DNA of 64,000 nucleotides from Lactobacillus sp. CBA3605 (GTDB lineage Bacteria > Bacillota > Bacilli > Lactobacillales > Lactobacillaceae), in contig NZ_CP027190.1 in assembly GCF_002970915.1 (NCBI RefSeq), positions 2,418,001 to 2,482,000 on the forward strand. Reading direction: 5' to 3'. Below are positions 1 to 8,351 of the stretch, piece after piece. The notes under the pieces were generated by a model. The model saw only the letters and a list, made by a program, of their open reading frames with translations. It searched no databases and had not been told where the DNA came from. The position numbers and the translations under genes are program-made. Numbering within the stretch: position 1 is the first letter of the stretch; each line of letters opens with the position of its first letter.

Positions 1-516
1 TCGGCGTTAGACTTTATTGATGCGTATACGCAAGCGCCTAAACGGTTCCATCGTGGGTTATATTTGTACGGGTCCTTTGGGGTTGGCAAGACATTCTTAC
101 TTGGGGCAATGGCTAATAATCTAGCGACTCGTGGCTTTCAAACGACACTCATTCATTTTCCAAGCTTTGCAGTGGAAATGAAACGGTCAATTAGTAATAA
201 TACGTCAGGCGACAAAGTTGATGCGATTAAGCGGGCCCCAATCTTAATGATTGATGATATTGGCGCGGATGCTTCATCAACTTGGATTCGTGATGATGTG
301 CTCGGGGTTATCTTGGAATATCGGATGCAAGAAGAGTTACCAACGTGTTTTTCATCTAACTTTTCTATGCAAGAATTACAAGATGGTTACTTAACTGTTT
401 CACAAAAAGGCGATGAGGAACCGATTAAAGCCCAGCGGATTATGCAACGGATTCGGTTCTTAACCACTGAAATCGAAATGATCGGTCAAAATCGTCGGTT
501 GGATTCAACGAATTAA
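1..516 (+). CDS. dnaI: Primosomal protein DnaI, C-terminal part (helicase loader)
   Basis: The reading frame is open from the first base, so this is the 3' part of a gene that starts outside the window; about 171 residues are visible. It has an AAA+ ATPase core with a Walker A motif (GSFGVGKTF) and a Walker B motif (ILMIDDIGA). A later stretch (VILEYRM.EELPTCFSSNFSMQEL) is typical of the DnaC/DnaI helicase-loader family. DnaI loads the replicative helicase DnaC at the origin and at restart sites with DnaB and DnaD. Its place just upstream of thrS agrees with the dnaB-dnaI-thrS order known in lactobacilli and bacilli. A phage-encoded DnaC-like loader lies at the other end of the window. Confidence 0.93.
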   Translation, partial: SALDFIDAYTQAPKRFHRGLYLYGSFGVGKTFLLGAMANNLATRGFQTTLIHFPSFAVEMKRSISNNTSGDKVDAIKRAPILMIDDIGADASSTWIRDDVLGVILEYRMQEELPTCFSSNFSMQELQDGYLTVSQKGDEEPIKAQRIMQRIRFLTTEIEMIGQNRRLDSTN

Positions 517-539
517 GATTGACTTTTAACCTAAAAGTG

Positions 540-790
540 GTTTAATAAAAACAGATGCAAAAGACATGCTCAACCAATCATTGGTGACAGAGACCGGAAC
601 CTAAGCTGGAAGTTCCGGACCGGATTGGTTGAGATACCACTTTTGTGAACATGCTCAAACGAGCCGGAACGCTTCCGTTATTAGCGCTAATGAGTCAGTG
701 GCTTTAAGTCACTGAAAAATCGGGTGGAACCACGTCAATCACGTCCCTGATACTAGTTAATGCTGGTATCAGGGACTTTTTTGTCGTCCC
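540..790 (+). promoter_or_regulatory. T-box leader of thrS
   Basis: The region between dnaI and thrS has T-box riboswitch layout. A long stem I lies around 548-660, followed by the T-box core GGGTGGAACCACG at 722-734, which pairs with the uncharged tRNA acceptor end. A terminator follows, with stem arms 743-753 and 766-776 and a run of T. The best specifier codon in the stem I bulge is ACC (Thr) at 636-638, which matches the downstream gene. Uncharged tRNA-Thr would favour the antiterminator and turn on thrS. The class is clear; the exact specifier was placed by eye. Confidence 0.9.
743..783 (+). terminator. T-box attenuator terminator before thrS
   Basis: An 11-bp perfect stem (GTCCCTGATAC with GTATCAGGGAC) and a 12-nt loop are followed by TTTTTT. 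This is the regulated terminator of the thrS T-box; its 5' arm also lies next to the T-box core. Confidence 0.9.
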
Positions 791-841
791 GGCGCGGTGT
801 GTTTTGGTGAATGAGTAAATTTTGAAGGAGTGTGTCAATTT

Positions 842-2800
842 ATGGCAAGTATTAAGGTTAAGTTTCCAGATGGCGCTGAAAAGCAATTTGATGCTGGCGT
901 TAGCACCGAAGATATCGCAAAATCTATCAGTCCCTCATTGGCTAAACGGTCAGTAGCAGGGAAGTTCAATGATCAAGTGATTGATTATCGACAACCCCTC
1001 ACAACGGATGGTAGCATCGAAATTATTGCAGCCGATAGTGATGAAGGTTTAGCTGTTTTACGTCAAACTGCGGCGCAAGTATTAGCTAATGCAGTCCATC
1101 AATTATTCCCAAAAGTTAATTTTGGGAGTGGCGCTGGTAATGCGAATGGATTCTTCTTTGACACAGATAATGCTGATGGTAAACAAGTGAGTGAAGATGA
1201 CCTTGAAGCGATTAGTATTAAGATGCAAGCTATCATCAAAAAAGATTTACCAATCGTTCGTGAAGTTCTGTCAAAGGACGCAGCCTTAGACTTAGTTGGC
1301 GATAATCCTTACCAACAAGATTTAGTTAATGAACAAGCTGCTGAAAATGACGGTCAAGTCGTTGTTTACAAGCAAGGTGACTTTGTTGATTTATCAACTG
1401 GAGCACAGTTGGCTTCAACGGGTAAGGTTAAAATCTTTAAGTTATTATCTGTTGCCGGAGCATATTGGCAAGGTAAGTCCAGCAATCCAATGTTACAACG
1501 GATTTACGGGACGGCTTTCTTAAAGCAAAAAGCTTTAGATGAAGATCTTAAACGGCGGCAAGAAGCGCGTGAACGTGATCACCGGGTTATTGGGAATGAT
1601 TTAGATTTATTCTTCGTTGATCCTAAGGTCGGTAACGGTCTTCCTTACTGGATGCCAAATGGGGCCACGATTCGTCGTCAAATCGAACGTTACATTATCG
1701 ACAAAGAAGTCGCTAATGGGTACCAACATGTTTACACGCCAGTTTTAGCTAACTTGGATGTTTACAAGCAATCTGGCCATTGGGATCATTATCGTGAAGA
1801 CATGTTCCCACCAATGGATATGGGCGATGGCGAACAATTGGAATTACGGCCAATGAACTGCCCGTCACATATTCAAGTTTACAATCACCATATTCGCTCA
1901 TATCGTGAATTACCATTGCGGATTGCTGAACTTGGTATGATGCACCGTTACGAAAAATCCGGGGCTTTAACTGGGTTGTCACGGGTACGTGAAATGACAT
2001 TAAATGATGGTCATACATTCGTGGCGTTGGATCAAATTGAAGAAGAATTCAAGAATATCTTACGTTTAATGGTGCAAGTTTATGATGACTTTGACATTTC
2101 TGATTATCGTTTCCGTTTAAGCTATCGTGATCCTGAAAACAAGGCAAAATACTTTGATGACGATGCCATGTGGGAACGCAGCCAAAAGATGTTGAAGTCA
2201 GCTATGGATGACATGGGCTTAGACTACTTCGAAGCAGAAGGTGAAGCAGCCTTTTACGGTCCTAAGTTGGATGTGCAAACTAAGACGGCCTTGGGTGGCG
2301 AAGAAACATTATCAACCATTCAATTGGACTTCTTGTTGCCTGAACGCTTTGATTTGAAGTATGTCGGTGCCGATGGTGAAGAACATCGACCAGTCATGAT
2401 TCATCGGGGCTTAGTTTCAACGATGGAACGCTTTGTCGCTTACTTAACTGAAATTTACAAAGGCGCTTTTCCAACCTGGTTAGCACCAAAGCAAGTTAAC
2501 ATTATTCCAGTTAACAATGGTGCCCATGGTGCTTATGCTGAAACCGTTCGGCGTCGTTTAGCCGCAGTTGGCATCCGAGTTAACATTGATGACCGTAACG
2601 AAAAGATGGGGTATAAGATTCGTGAGTCACAAACGAAGAAAGTCCCATACTTGCTTGTTGTCGGTGATCAAGAAGTTGCCAATGGCAGTGTTTCAGTCCG
2701 GAAATATGGTGAAGAGAAGACCGAATCTGAAGGTATCGATATGTTTATCGGGGCCATCAGTCAAGAAGTTAAGAACTACAGTCGTGGCGCTAGCAAATAA
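842..2800 (+). CDS. thrS: Threonine--tRNA ligase
   Basis: Charges tRNA-Thr in the cytoplasm. The ATG at 842 is chosen because AAGGAG lies 11 nt upstream; a GTG at 830 would overlap that site. The 652-residue protein has a TGS domain (about 1-65), the N2 editing-domain fold (about 66-225), a class II catalytic core (about 240-530) and an anticodon-binding domain (about 540-640). The catalytic zinc ligands are visible in MNCPSH, DGHTF and MIHRGL. The odd point is the editing pocket: the residues matching E. coli His73, His77, Cys182 and His186 read Gln75, Gln79, Ser185 and Gln189. The fold is kept but proofreading of Ser-tRNA-Thr at this site is probably lost. Expression is under the T-box. Confidence 0.97.
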   Translation: MASIKVKFPDGAEKQFDAGVSTEDIAKSISPSLAKRSVAGKFNDQVIDYRQPLTTDGSIEIIAADSDEGLAVLRQTAAQVLANAVHQLFPKVNFGSGAGNANGFFFDTDNADGKQVSEDDLEAISIKMQAIIKKDLPIVREVLSKDAALDLVGDNPYQQDLVNEQAAENDGQVVVYKQGDFVDLSTGAQLASTGKVKIFKLLSVAGAYWQGKSSNPMLQRIYGTAFLKQKALDEDLKRRQEARERDHRVIGNDLDLFFVDPKVGNGLPYWMPNGATIRRQIERYIIDKEVANGYQHVYTPVLANLDVYKQSGHWDHYREDMFPPMDMGDGEQLELRPMNCPSHIQVYNHHIRSYRELPLRIAELGMMHRYEKSGALTGLSRVREMTLNDGHTFVALDQIEEEFKNILRLMVQVYDDFDISDYRFRLSYRDPENKAKYFDDDAMWERSQKMLKSAMDDMGLDYFEAEGEAAFYGPKLDVQTKTALGGEETLSTIQLDFLLPERFDLKYVGADGEEHRPVMIHRGLVSTMERFVAYLTEIYKGAFPTWLAPKQVNIIPVNNGAHGAYAETVRRRLAAVGIRVNIDDRNEKMGYKIRESQTKKVPYLLVVGDQEVANGSVSVRKYGEEKTESEGIDMFIGAISQEVKNYSRGASK

Positions 2801-2804
2801 ATAG

Positions 2805-2833
2805 TTGACTTACGATTTTGGTTCTGCTATAGT
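2805..2833 (+). promoter_or_regulatory. Promoter of the infC-rpmI-rplT operon
   Basis: TTGACT at 2805-2810 and TATAGT at 2828-2833 are separated by exactly 17 nt. It begins right after the thrS stop codon and drives the leader and the translation-factor operon. Confidence 0.85.
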
Positions 2834-2839
2834 ATTGTA

Positions 2840-2985
2840 GTTGAGAAAAAAAGCAGAAGCACCCGCTTCTCGCCTAGATAACCAGAGTTATCGGGCAGAC
2901 GAACGATGAATTGATTCCCATTAACGGGGTTGAGCGGGCGTGTTATGCGCCTGCTCTTTTTTGTGGATTTCTCGAAATTTTACGG
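2840..2985 (+). promoter_or_regulatory. L20-type ribosomal protein leader of infC-rpmI-rplT
   Basis: About 150 nt between promoter and infC contain several paired segments. They end in a terminator hairpin (GAGCGGGCG at 2932-2940 with CGCCTGCTC at 2948-2956, then TTTTTT). Bacilli control this operon by binding of L20 to such a leader, which promotes attenuation. The terminator and context are seen directly; assignment to the L20 leader family is inferred from position and gene order. Confidence 0.7.
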
Positions 2986-2997
2986 AGGTGAATTACC

Positions 2998-3513
2998 ATA
3001 GCTAAAGATTCAATGGTTAATGACGGCATCCGTGCTCGTGAAGTACGTTTGATTGCCAGTGATGGTGAACAATTAGGTGTCCAGTCACGACAAGAAGCAA
3101 TGAAGATTGCTGAAGAGGCAAGCTTAGATCTTGTACTAGTTGCACCGAAAGCGAAACCACCTGTGGCCAGAATTATGGATTATGGGAAGTATCGTTTCGA
3201 GCAACAAAAGAAGCAACGGGAAGCCCGTAAGAAACAAAAGGTTGTTAGCATTAAAGAAGTTCGCTTGAGCCCAGTAATTGACACCAATGACTTTAACACA
3301 AAGCTGAAACATGCTGAAAAGTTCTTGTCAAAAGGTGACAAAGTTCGGGTTTCCATTCGATTTAAAGGTCGGGCCATTACCCATAAGGATATTGGTCGTC
3401 AAGTTTTAAACCGGATGATTGAAGCAACTAAAGAATATTCGTCGGTTGAAGCCTATCCTAAGATGGACGGCCGGAGCATGTTCTTAGTGCTAGCACCAAA
3501 AACTGATAAGTAA
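2998..3513 (+). CDS. infC: Translation initiation factor IF-3 (ATA start)
   Basis: IF-3 binds the 30S subunit, prevents premature joining with 50S and rejects non-canonical start codons. The 171-residue protein has the N-domain with the family signature (IRAREVRLI), a lysine-rich linker and a C-domain ([11 protein letters not shown]). The start chosen is ATA at 2998: GGAGGTG at 2984-2990 is 7 nt upstream, and the reading [16 protein letters not shown] matches the family's usual N terminus. The first ATG (3013) is 22 nt from the ribosome binding site. Rare infC starts (AUU, AUA or AUC) are known to allow IF-3 to repress its own translation. First gene of infC-rpmI-rplT. Confidence 0.95.
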   Translation: MAKDSMVNDGIRAREVRLIASDGEQLGVQSRQEAMKIAEEASLDLVLVAPKAKPPVARIMDYGKYRFEQQKKQREARKKQKVVSIKEVRLSPVIDTNDFNTKLKHAEKFLSKGDKVRVSIRFKGRAITHKDIGRQVLNRMIEATKEYSSVEAYPKMDGRSMFLVLAPKTDK

Positions 3514-3534
3514 TTTCTAGGAGGATTATTGATT

Positions 3535-3729
3535 ATGCCAAAACAAAAGACAAACCGCGCTGCTGCCAAGCGTTTCAAGGTAACTGCAAAAGGTAACATT
3601 AAGAGCGCCAACGCTTTCACAAGTCATCGTTTCCATGGTAAGACTAAGAAACAACGTCGCCAATTACGTGGTACGGCTGTGATCGAAAAGCCAATGGTCA
3701 AAACATATCACAAGTTATTACAAAAATAA
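3535..3729 (+). CDS. rpmI: 50S ribosomal protein L35
   Basis: A 64-residue, highly basic protein beginning [15 protein letters not shown], the L35 signature, with a core lysine-rich HRFHGK segment. ATG 3535 is used because AGGAGG ends about 9 nt upstream; an in-frame start two codons earlier would sit too close. Second gene of the IF-3/L35/L20 operon, co-regulated by the L20 leader. Confidence 0.97.
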   Translation: MPKQKTNRAAAKRFKVTAKGNIKSANAFTSHRFHGKTKKQRRQLRGTAVIEKPMVKTYHKLLQK

Positions 3730-3764
3730 TTAACACGTTTTAGTTAAATCTAGGAGGAAATAAG

Positions 3765-4124
3765 ATGGCTCGAGTAAAAGGTGGAACAGTTACACGCAAA
3801 CGTCGTAAACGAATTTTAAAATTAGCTAAAGGTTACCGTGGTGCTAAGCATATCCAATTTAAGGTTGCTAAGGACCAAGTAATGAAGTCATACCAATACG
3901 CTTTCCGTGATCGTAAGAAGCGTAAAAGTGACTTCCGTCGTCTTTGGATTGCCCGGATCAATGCGGCAGCCCGGATTAACGACATCAGCTATAGCAAATT
4001 AATGCACGGTTTGAAGCTTGCTAACATCGACATGAACCGTAAGATGTTGGCTGACTTAGCTATTAACGATGCGGATGCTTTCAAAGCATTGGTTGAAGAA
4101 GCTAAAAAGGCCTTGGCCGCTTAA
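3765..4124 (+). CDS. rplT: 50S ribosomal protein L20
   Basis: A 119-residue basic protein with the conserved start MARVKGG and a long N-terminal helix rich in Arg/Lys ([15 protein letters not shown]). It is needed early in 50S assembly and is the autoregulator of this operon in bacilli. AGGAGG lies 8 nt upstream. Last gene of the operon; a strong hairpin terminator follows. Confidence 0.98.
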   Translation: MARVKGGTVTRKRRKRILKLAKGYRGAKHIQFKVAKDQVMKSYQYAFRDRKKRKSDFRRLWIARINAAARINDISYSKLMHGLKLANIDMNRKMLADLAINDADAFKALVEEAKKALAA

Positions 4125-4159
4125 TTAAAAATCCGTCACTAATGAGTTAGTATCGGTGG

Positions 4160-4201
4160 ACCGGTGATGATACCATTTGGGTATCGTTACCGGTTTTTTT
4201 G
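4160..4201 (+). terminator. Terminator of infC-rpmI-rplT
   Basis: A 15-bp stem (4160-4174 with 4180-4194, two or three wobble pairs) is followed by seven T. It ends the ribosomal-protein operon and lies across the 5' end of the transporter remnant. Confidence 0.9.
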
Positions 4202-4419
4202 TGTCGATTTTTGGTTATTTGTCTTGTTTTGCGATGCCTTTTAGGAAATTAATTTTTTTGGCGATTAGTTTGGTGACCATGATTGTAAATCCGATCATTG
4301 GTTTTATTATTCAAAAGTTCGGAACCGTTCACATGTTGGTGCTAATTTCAATAATTACAATAGTATCAGTGATTTTAGCTTACTATTTAATTGTAAGAAC
4401 AAAGAAAATTCAAGCATGA
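4177..4419 (+). pseudogene. Remnant of a membrane transporter C terminus (probable MFS)
   Basis: About 80 residues made of two or three hydrophobic helices (LIFLAISLVTMIVNPIIGFII and MLVLISIITIVSVILAYYL), ending in a basic cytosolic tail. This looks like the last helices of a major facilitator permease. The only available start (TTG 4177) lies inside the rplT terminator stem and has no ribosome binding site, so the piece is probably a decayed 3' end left by a deletion. The family assignment rests on hydropathy pattern only. Confidence 0.45.
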
Positions 4420-4477
4420 AAAGGGCGTAAAATGTTGGTTATTTTAGCATGCTTGATGACCTAATTTTAAAAAAATA

Positions 4478-4507
4478 AGTTGCAAATGCAACTAAAAAGT
4501 CTATAAT
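4478..4507 (+). promoter_or_regulatory. Promoter and palindromic operator of the MarR-acetyltransferase operon
   Basis: AGTTGCA-AA-TGCAACT at 4478-4493 is a perfect 16-bp inverted repeat. It overlaps the -35 box TTGCAA (4480-4485), which is followed 16 nt later by TATAAT (4502-4507). This is the arrangement expected for autorepression by the adjacent MarR-type regulator. Confidence 0.75.
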
Positions 4508-4539
4508 AGCTTTATAATTAAGTATCAGGGAGGGTTGAA

Positions 4540-4995
4540 ATGGAAAGTAGGGTATTACGCGATATTGGAACAATAGCACGTGCGCTTGATTCTATTAGTA
4601 ATGTTGAGTTTAAGGCTATTTCATTGGAAAAAGGGCAGTATTTATATTTAAGCCGTATTTATGAAAATCCTGGAATTACACAAAAAGAGCTGTCCCAACT
4701 CCTTTGTGTTGATAAGACAACGACAAGTCGAGCGATTATGAGGTTAATAGAAAAAGAAATTATCATCAAAACGGATGATCCAACCAACCAAAAAAACAAG
4801 TTACTTTGGGCGAGTAAGCAAGGAAAGCTGTTATACCAAAATTTAGAAAAAGAGCGTTTATATTCAACAAAAGTTGCCTTAGCGGGATTGAATTCGGATG
4901 AAATTAAAGCGATTGAACAGGCACTTTCAGTCGTCACGCACAACATTGTAGAAAATTGGCAATTTGTGAAGCAAGGAAATAAACGTCATTATTAA
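4540..4995 (+). CDS. MarR family transcriptional regulator
   Basis: A 151-residue winged-helix regulator. The helix-turn-helix is visible in ITQKELSQLLCVDKTTTSRAIMRLIEKEII (about residues 47-76), followed by the wing and C-terminal dimerisation helices. MarR proteins are dimers that usually repress their own operon and release DNA on ligand binding. AGGGAGG lies 6-9 nt upstream of the ATG. The gene is 12 nt from the downstream acetyltransferase, so the pair forms one transcription unit behind a palindromic operator. The ligand is not evident. Confidence 0.88.
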   Translation: MESRVLRDIGTIARALDSISNVEFKAISLEKGQYLYLSRIYENPGITQKELSQLLCVDKTTTSRAIMRLIEKEIIIKTDDPTNQKNKLLWASKQGKLLYQNLEKERLYSTKVALAGLNSDEIKAIEQALSVVTHNIVENWQFVKQGNKRHY

Positions 4996-5007
4996 GGAGT
5001 TAAATTC

Positions 5008-5529
5008 ATGGCTATCGAAATGAGACCAGTCACAGTGGACGATGTTGCAGACTTACAACAGGTTAGCATCGAGACATTTTCAGAAACCTTTGGCACGGAA
5101 AATTCAAAAGAAGATTTGGAAAAATATTTAAAGTCAGCTTATAATAAACAAAAGCTGATGGCTAAAATCGACAATCCTAACACTGATTTTCAATTAATCT
5201 TTTATAAAGATGATGTAGCAGGCTATCTTAAGTTGAATGAGAATTCGGCCCAGACAGAACTTAAAGTTAAAAATGCACTCGAAGTGGAGCGTATCTATAT
5301 TAGAAAGCCATTTCATCGACTAGGACTGGGCGGACAGTTGATTGACTATGCCTATCAACAAGCCGTGAAAAAGCATAAACAGGCTATTTGGTTAGGTGTA
5401 TGGGAACATAATATAGGCGCAATTGCTTTTTATGAAAAACAAGGATTTAGTGCCTTTAGTGAGCATGTCTTTAATTTAGGCAATGATCAGCAACGTGATA
5501 TTTTGATGAAAAAAGAACTTGGGGAATAA
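5008..5529 (+). CDS. GNAT family N-acetyltransferase (PaiA-like)
   Basis: A 173-residue GCN5-related acetyltransferase. The acetyl-CoA loop is visible in RKPFHRLGLGGQLIDYA (about residues 97-113), with beta-strand and helix 4 in AIWLGVWEHNIGAIAFYEKQGF. The sequence resembles PaiA/spermidine acetyltransferases of Firmicutes, but the substrate cannot be told. It is co-transcribed with the upstream MarR gene, which likely controls it. Confidence 0.85.
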   Translation: MAIEMRPVTVDDVADLQQVSIETFSETFGTENSKEDLEKYLKSAYNKQKLMAKIDNPNTDFQLIFYKDDVAGYLKLNENSAQTELKVKNALEVERIYIRKPFHRLGLGGQLIDYAYQQAVKKHKQAIWLGVWEHNIGAIAFYEKQGFSAFSEHVFNLGNDQQRDILMKKELGE

Positions 5530-5575
5530 TATATCTCGTGGTAAAGCTGGTTACTGCTATCGATAGGATAGTTAA

Positions 5576-5623
5576 AAAGTCCCGCTCCTAATTGAGTGAA
5601 ACCAATTAGGAGCGGGACTTTAA
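5576..5623. terminator. Bidirectional terminator between the acetyltransferase and the small membrane protein
   Basis: An 18-bp perfect stem (5577-5594 with 5604-5621) centred on CCCGCTCCTAATT/AATTAGGAGCGGG has A-rich and T-rich flanks. It serves the convergent genes on both sides. Confidence 0.85.
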
Positions 5624-5639
5624 AGTAAATAAGTTAACT

Positions 5640-5975
5640 TTAATAATTTGAAAATAATGCTGAAACAATGGCACCAAATACGAAGATATAAAGTGCAACG
5701 AGTACAATCCAAATAATAAATTGAACTAAGCCGGCCCGATTCCAAGTGGATTGAACGGCTTTAAAGGTTTCAACATCAGTATACTGTCCTTTTTGCCAAG
5801 CCCAACCGTTACCTTTGAAACCGACGACGAAAACCCAAACAATGTTAAAAATTGGAATTAACGTCAAAAGTGGTAAATAAGTGCGATTCCCAATTCCCCA
5901 AATAAAACTAAACATAAAAGCGCCCCAATTCCAGCCTTTCACTTCTGCTGGAACCTGTGTGCCGTTTTCTTCCAT
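5640..5975 (-). CDS. Small membrane protein (DUF2628/DUF805-like)
   Basis: A 111-residue protein with three hydrophobic segments: around 19-28, 35-53 (LLTLIPIFNIVWVFVVGFKG) and 84-107. It carries the motif GWNWGAFMFSFIWGIGNRTY, seen in small uncharacterised membrane proteins of lactobacilli. The later motif GNGWAWQ is shared by that group. A GGGGGAA ribosome binding site precedes the ATG. No function is known; it stands alone between two transcription units. Confidence 0.75.
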   Translation of the reverse strand: MEENGTQVPAEVKGWNWGAFMFSFIWGIGNRTYLPLLTLIPIFNIVWVFVVGFKGNGWAWQKGQYTDVETFKAVQSTWNRAGLVQFIIWIVLVALYIFVFGAIVSALFSNY

Positions 5976-6207
5976 AATCTATTCCCCCAAAACAAGTCAG
6001 CTTTTAATGACATCAGAATCTGGTCAGGCAACTGAATAAATATTATATTAATTATTATATCGAAAGCTAACTATTTTTAATAGGGGGTAATTCGGTGTTT
6101 TTTACGGTTAACCTAATCTTTATCGTATGGAAGGGCTTACGAATAATTCAACCGACACCTTTGATGATCGACTAGTTCATTTTGATCCACGCGCTAAATA
6201 ATTAATA

Positions 6208-7509
6208 TTAATTGATATGTTTACGAACTGGACTGACCCAGGTCCCACTGCCGTAGCCCATAACAGTTTTAATCGCTGGAATTAGGGTTGTGACTAGGGC
6301 CAGGGAATTAACCTGCCAATAGACGAGCATGTAGAGCGGCATGAAGATAAGATATTTGAGCTTGCGACCACCGTCATCGACGATTAACGCTGACACGAGT
6401 TGTAATAACCCGGCAAACATTTCGAAGGTAACAAAGATGAAAGCCATACAGAACATGTGATAAACGCGTTCATAATTACCAGTGAAGACAAAGGTAACAA
6501 GTGAAAGAACAAACATAATTGTTGAAATAAAGAAAAACAACGACCAAATAATACTTAATGTCTGGTCAGTAATAAAGGCCATTTGTTTCAAGAATCGCAA
6601 GGGATGCCTCATCACACGACCAAAATTAGTTAACAAGACTTCCGTCCCACCCTTGGCCCAACGTTTTCGTTGATGATAGAGTGCTTTTAATGATTCTGGC
6701 ACGTTCATGTAAAATAAAATATCAGGTGAAAAGACAGTTGTCCAACCGTTTAGCTGGTGATCCCATGCGATACTGATGTCCTCAGTGGCACGGTCTTGAC
6801 GGAATAAGCCAACATCAATGAGGGCGTCGCGACGATACATGGTATTGGCCCCACTATAGGCATACATATTCCCAAGGGCACTAACTTGGCTGCGTTTGAT
6901 GACGCCAACGATACTAGAAAATTCGACCGTTTGGGACTTAGCAATGAGTTTACTCCGATTTTGCACATCCATGTTAGCAGTTACGGCTGCGACATTGGTG
7001 TGTTCTTGGCCCACAAAATAATTCATGTATTTCCATAAGGCATCGGGTTCCGGAATAGAGTCAGCATCATTGCTGAGAATGAACTCGCCTTTAGCAAAAG
7101 CAACGCCAACATTGAAGGCATGCGCTTTACCCTGATTTTTTTCAATCGTAATTACCCTTAAATTCGCATATTTCTTTTGCAATTCGATCAGTATTTCAGG
7201 GGTTTTATCGGTTGAGCCATCATCGGTGACGAGGACTTCATAATTCGTATAAGTAAGATTGTTCATTAAGTAATCAATAGTTTGAGCAATCATGACTTCT
7301 TCGTTATGAGCCGGAATCATGATGGTGATGAAGGGTTGATCTTTAGGTGTGAGATAAAAGAATTCAGTATGCCGATGCCGGTAGACGGTTTGGTAACAAA
7401 TAACGCCCATGAACCAAGCGAAGGCGCCTAAAATCGGATAGGAAACAAGTAGCAGGAGCACAAAGTTCCAAATGCTTTCAAATGGTTTCAGCGTTGAAAG
7501 AATCTCCAT
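6208..7509 (-). CDS. Family 2 glycosyltransferase, PgaC/IcaA-like polysaccharide synthase
   Basis: A processive membrane glycosyltransferase of 433 residues. It has an N-terminal membrane segment (about 15-38), a GT2 domain, and C-terminal membrane helices (about 305-420). The GT2 motifs are all present: DD at 96-97, DAD at 148-150, ED at 243-244 and QRKRW at 280-284. This layout is that of poly-beta-1,6-N-acetylglucosamine synthases (PgaC, IcaA) and related enzymes. The following gene on the same strand, 2 nt away, encodes a PgaD-like subunit. No PgaB/IcaB deacetylase or PgaA-type gene is nearby, so the polymer may not be deacetylated or may differ. AGGAGG overlaps the end of the upstream gene. 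Confidence 0.88.
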   Translation of the reverse strand: MEILSTLKPFESIWNFVLLLLVSYPILGAFAWFMGVICYQTVYRHRHTEFFYLTPKDQPFITIMIPAHNEEVMIAQTIDYLMNNLTYTNYEVLVTDDGSTDKTPEILIELQKKYANLRVITIEKNQGKAHAFNVGVAFAKGEFILSNDADSIPEPDALWKYMNYFVGQEHTNVAAVTANMDVQNRSKLIAKSQTVEFSSIVGVIKRSQVSALGNMYAYSGANTMYRRDALIDVGLFRQDRATEDISIAWDHQLNGWTTVFSPDILFYMNVPESLKALYHQRKRWAKGGTEVLLTNFGRVMRHPLRFLKQMAFITDQTLSIIWSLFFFISTIMFVLSLVTFVFTGNYERVYHMFCMAFIFVTFEMFAGLLQLVSALIVDDGGRKLKYLIFMPLYMLVYWQVNSLALVTTLIPAIKTVMGYGSGTWVSPVRKHIN

Positions 7510-7511
7510 AG

Positions 7512-8000
7512 CTAGTCCTCCTCTTTATAAAGTTTATGGATTTCGTTAATTTCCAAGTTTTGTTCCGGTTTAACGTGATAATTGCGGACCGTTTCACGGT
7601 AATGCCGATCAGCAAAACGGGTGGTATAAAAAGTTTCGAGTTGCTGTTTGCGTGCTTGCAACTGGGCGTCATCATATTGAATCTTCTTTTCGACGTGTTG
7701 TTTGACGCGGTGATTATTATGAACAGTAGAAATAATAACGATAATGGCTAAAATAATAAACGCAATAATAAAAAAACGGTCAAAAAAGTAAAATAGGGTA
7801 CGGCCTTCCTCATAACGCCAAGCATGTAAAAAGCGGTGATTATTGATGAGTAGCGTAGATGAAATAGTCCAGTAAACGGGAACGGCGACGCAAATCCAGA
7901 AAATAATGACCATGATAGTTTGCCAGATTTTGGTCAAAAAATGACCGCTGCCAAAATAACTGTCGGTCACGTAGGTCTGCATAACATCTTTTTTCTCCAT
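7512..8000 (-). CDS. PgaD/IcaD-like accessory subunit of the polysaccharide synthase
   Basis: A 162-residue protein with two transmembrane helices (about 24-46 and 70-92) and a charged C-terminal region. The size and placement directly upstream of the PgaC-like synthase fit the PgaD/IcaD accessory subunits, which stimulate polymerisation. Sequence similarity in that family is low, so the call rests on topology and neighbourhood. An AGGAGGA site precedes the ATG. Confidence 0.7.
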   Translation of the reverse strand: MEKKDVMQTYVTDSYFGSGHFLTKIWQTIMVIIFWICVAVPVYWTISSTLLINNHRFLHAWRYEEGRTLFYFFDRFFIIAFIILAIIVIISTVHNNHRVKQHVEKKIQYDDAQLQARKQQLETFYTTRFADRHYRETVRNYHVKPEQNLEINEIHKLYKEED

Positions 8001-8351
8001 TGATTTTCCTCCTATATAAAAGCATATTTATTTTCACAGCTTAAATATACGCTTTCAGTAAATAAATAAAAACCAAACATTTGGAGATGAGTTAGTCTAC
8101 GACTGGTAATGGTGAGTGACAATTAAAGTCGGGTCCTCACTTGGCGTTGATATAACAGCTTGATTAATAAAAGTTGCACTTTCTTTGAAAAGCCTCTATT
8201 ATGAAAAGATAACTGAATTTATCAACTGTCTGATGCTTAGTCTGGTCAATGACCGGCTATTAAAAGGTTGCGGGAGTATGATAAAATGAACAGGTGGGGT
8301 CTGGCGACTAATCAGGCCTGCGCATAGACTATGTGAGAAGCGAAGGGGAAA
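8001..8351. other. Intergenic region between the divergent pga-like and yqeG operons
   Basis: About 350 bases with no convincing gene. It should hold the promoters of both divergent operons. A -10-like TAAAAT at 8282-8287 lies upstream of yqeG, and an AAGGGG site precedes its ATG. No strong hairpin or known riboswitch was recognised. Confidence 0.6.

Noticed and set aside
1749..2018. An 89-codon minus-strand frame inside thrS
   Set aside because: Shadow of the conserved synthetase core; no ribosome binding site and unusual composition.
6127..6201. A 24-codon frame (MEGLTNNSTD...) upstream of the glycosyltransferase terminus
   Set aside because: Too short and without a ribosome binding site; may be a fragment, but nothing supports a gene.
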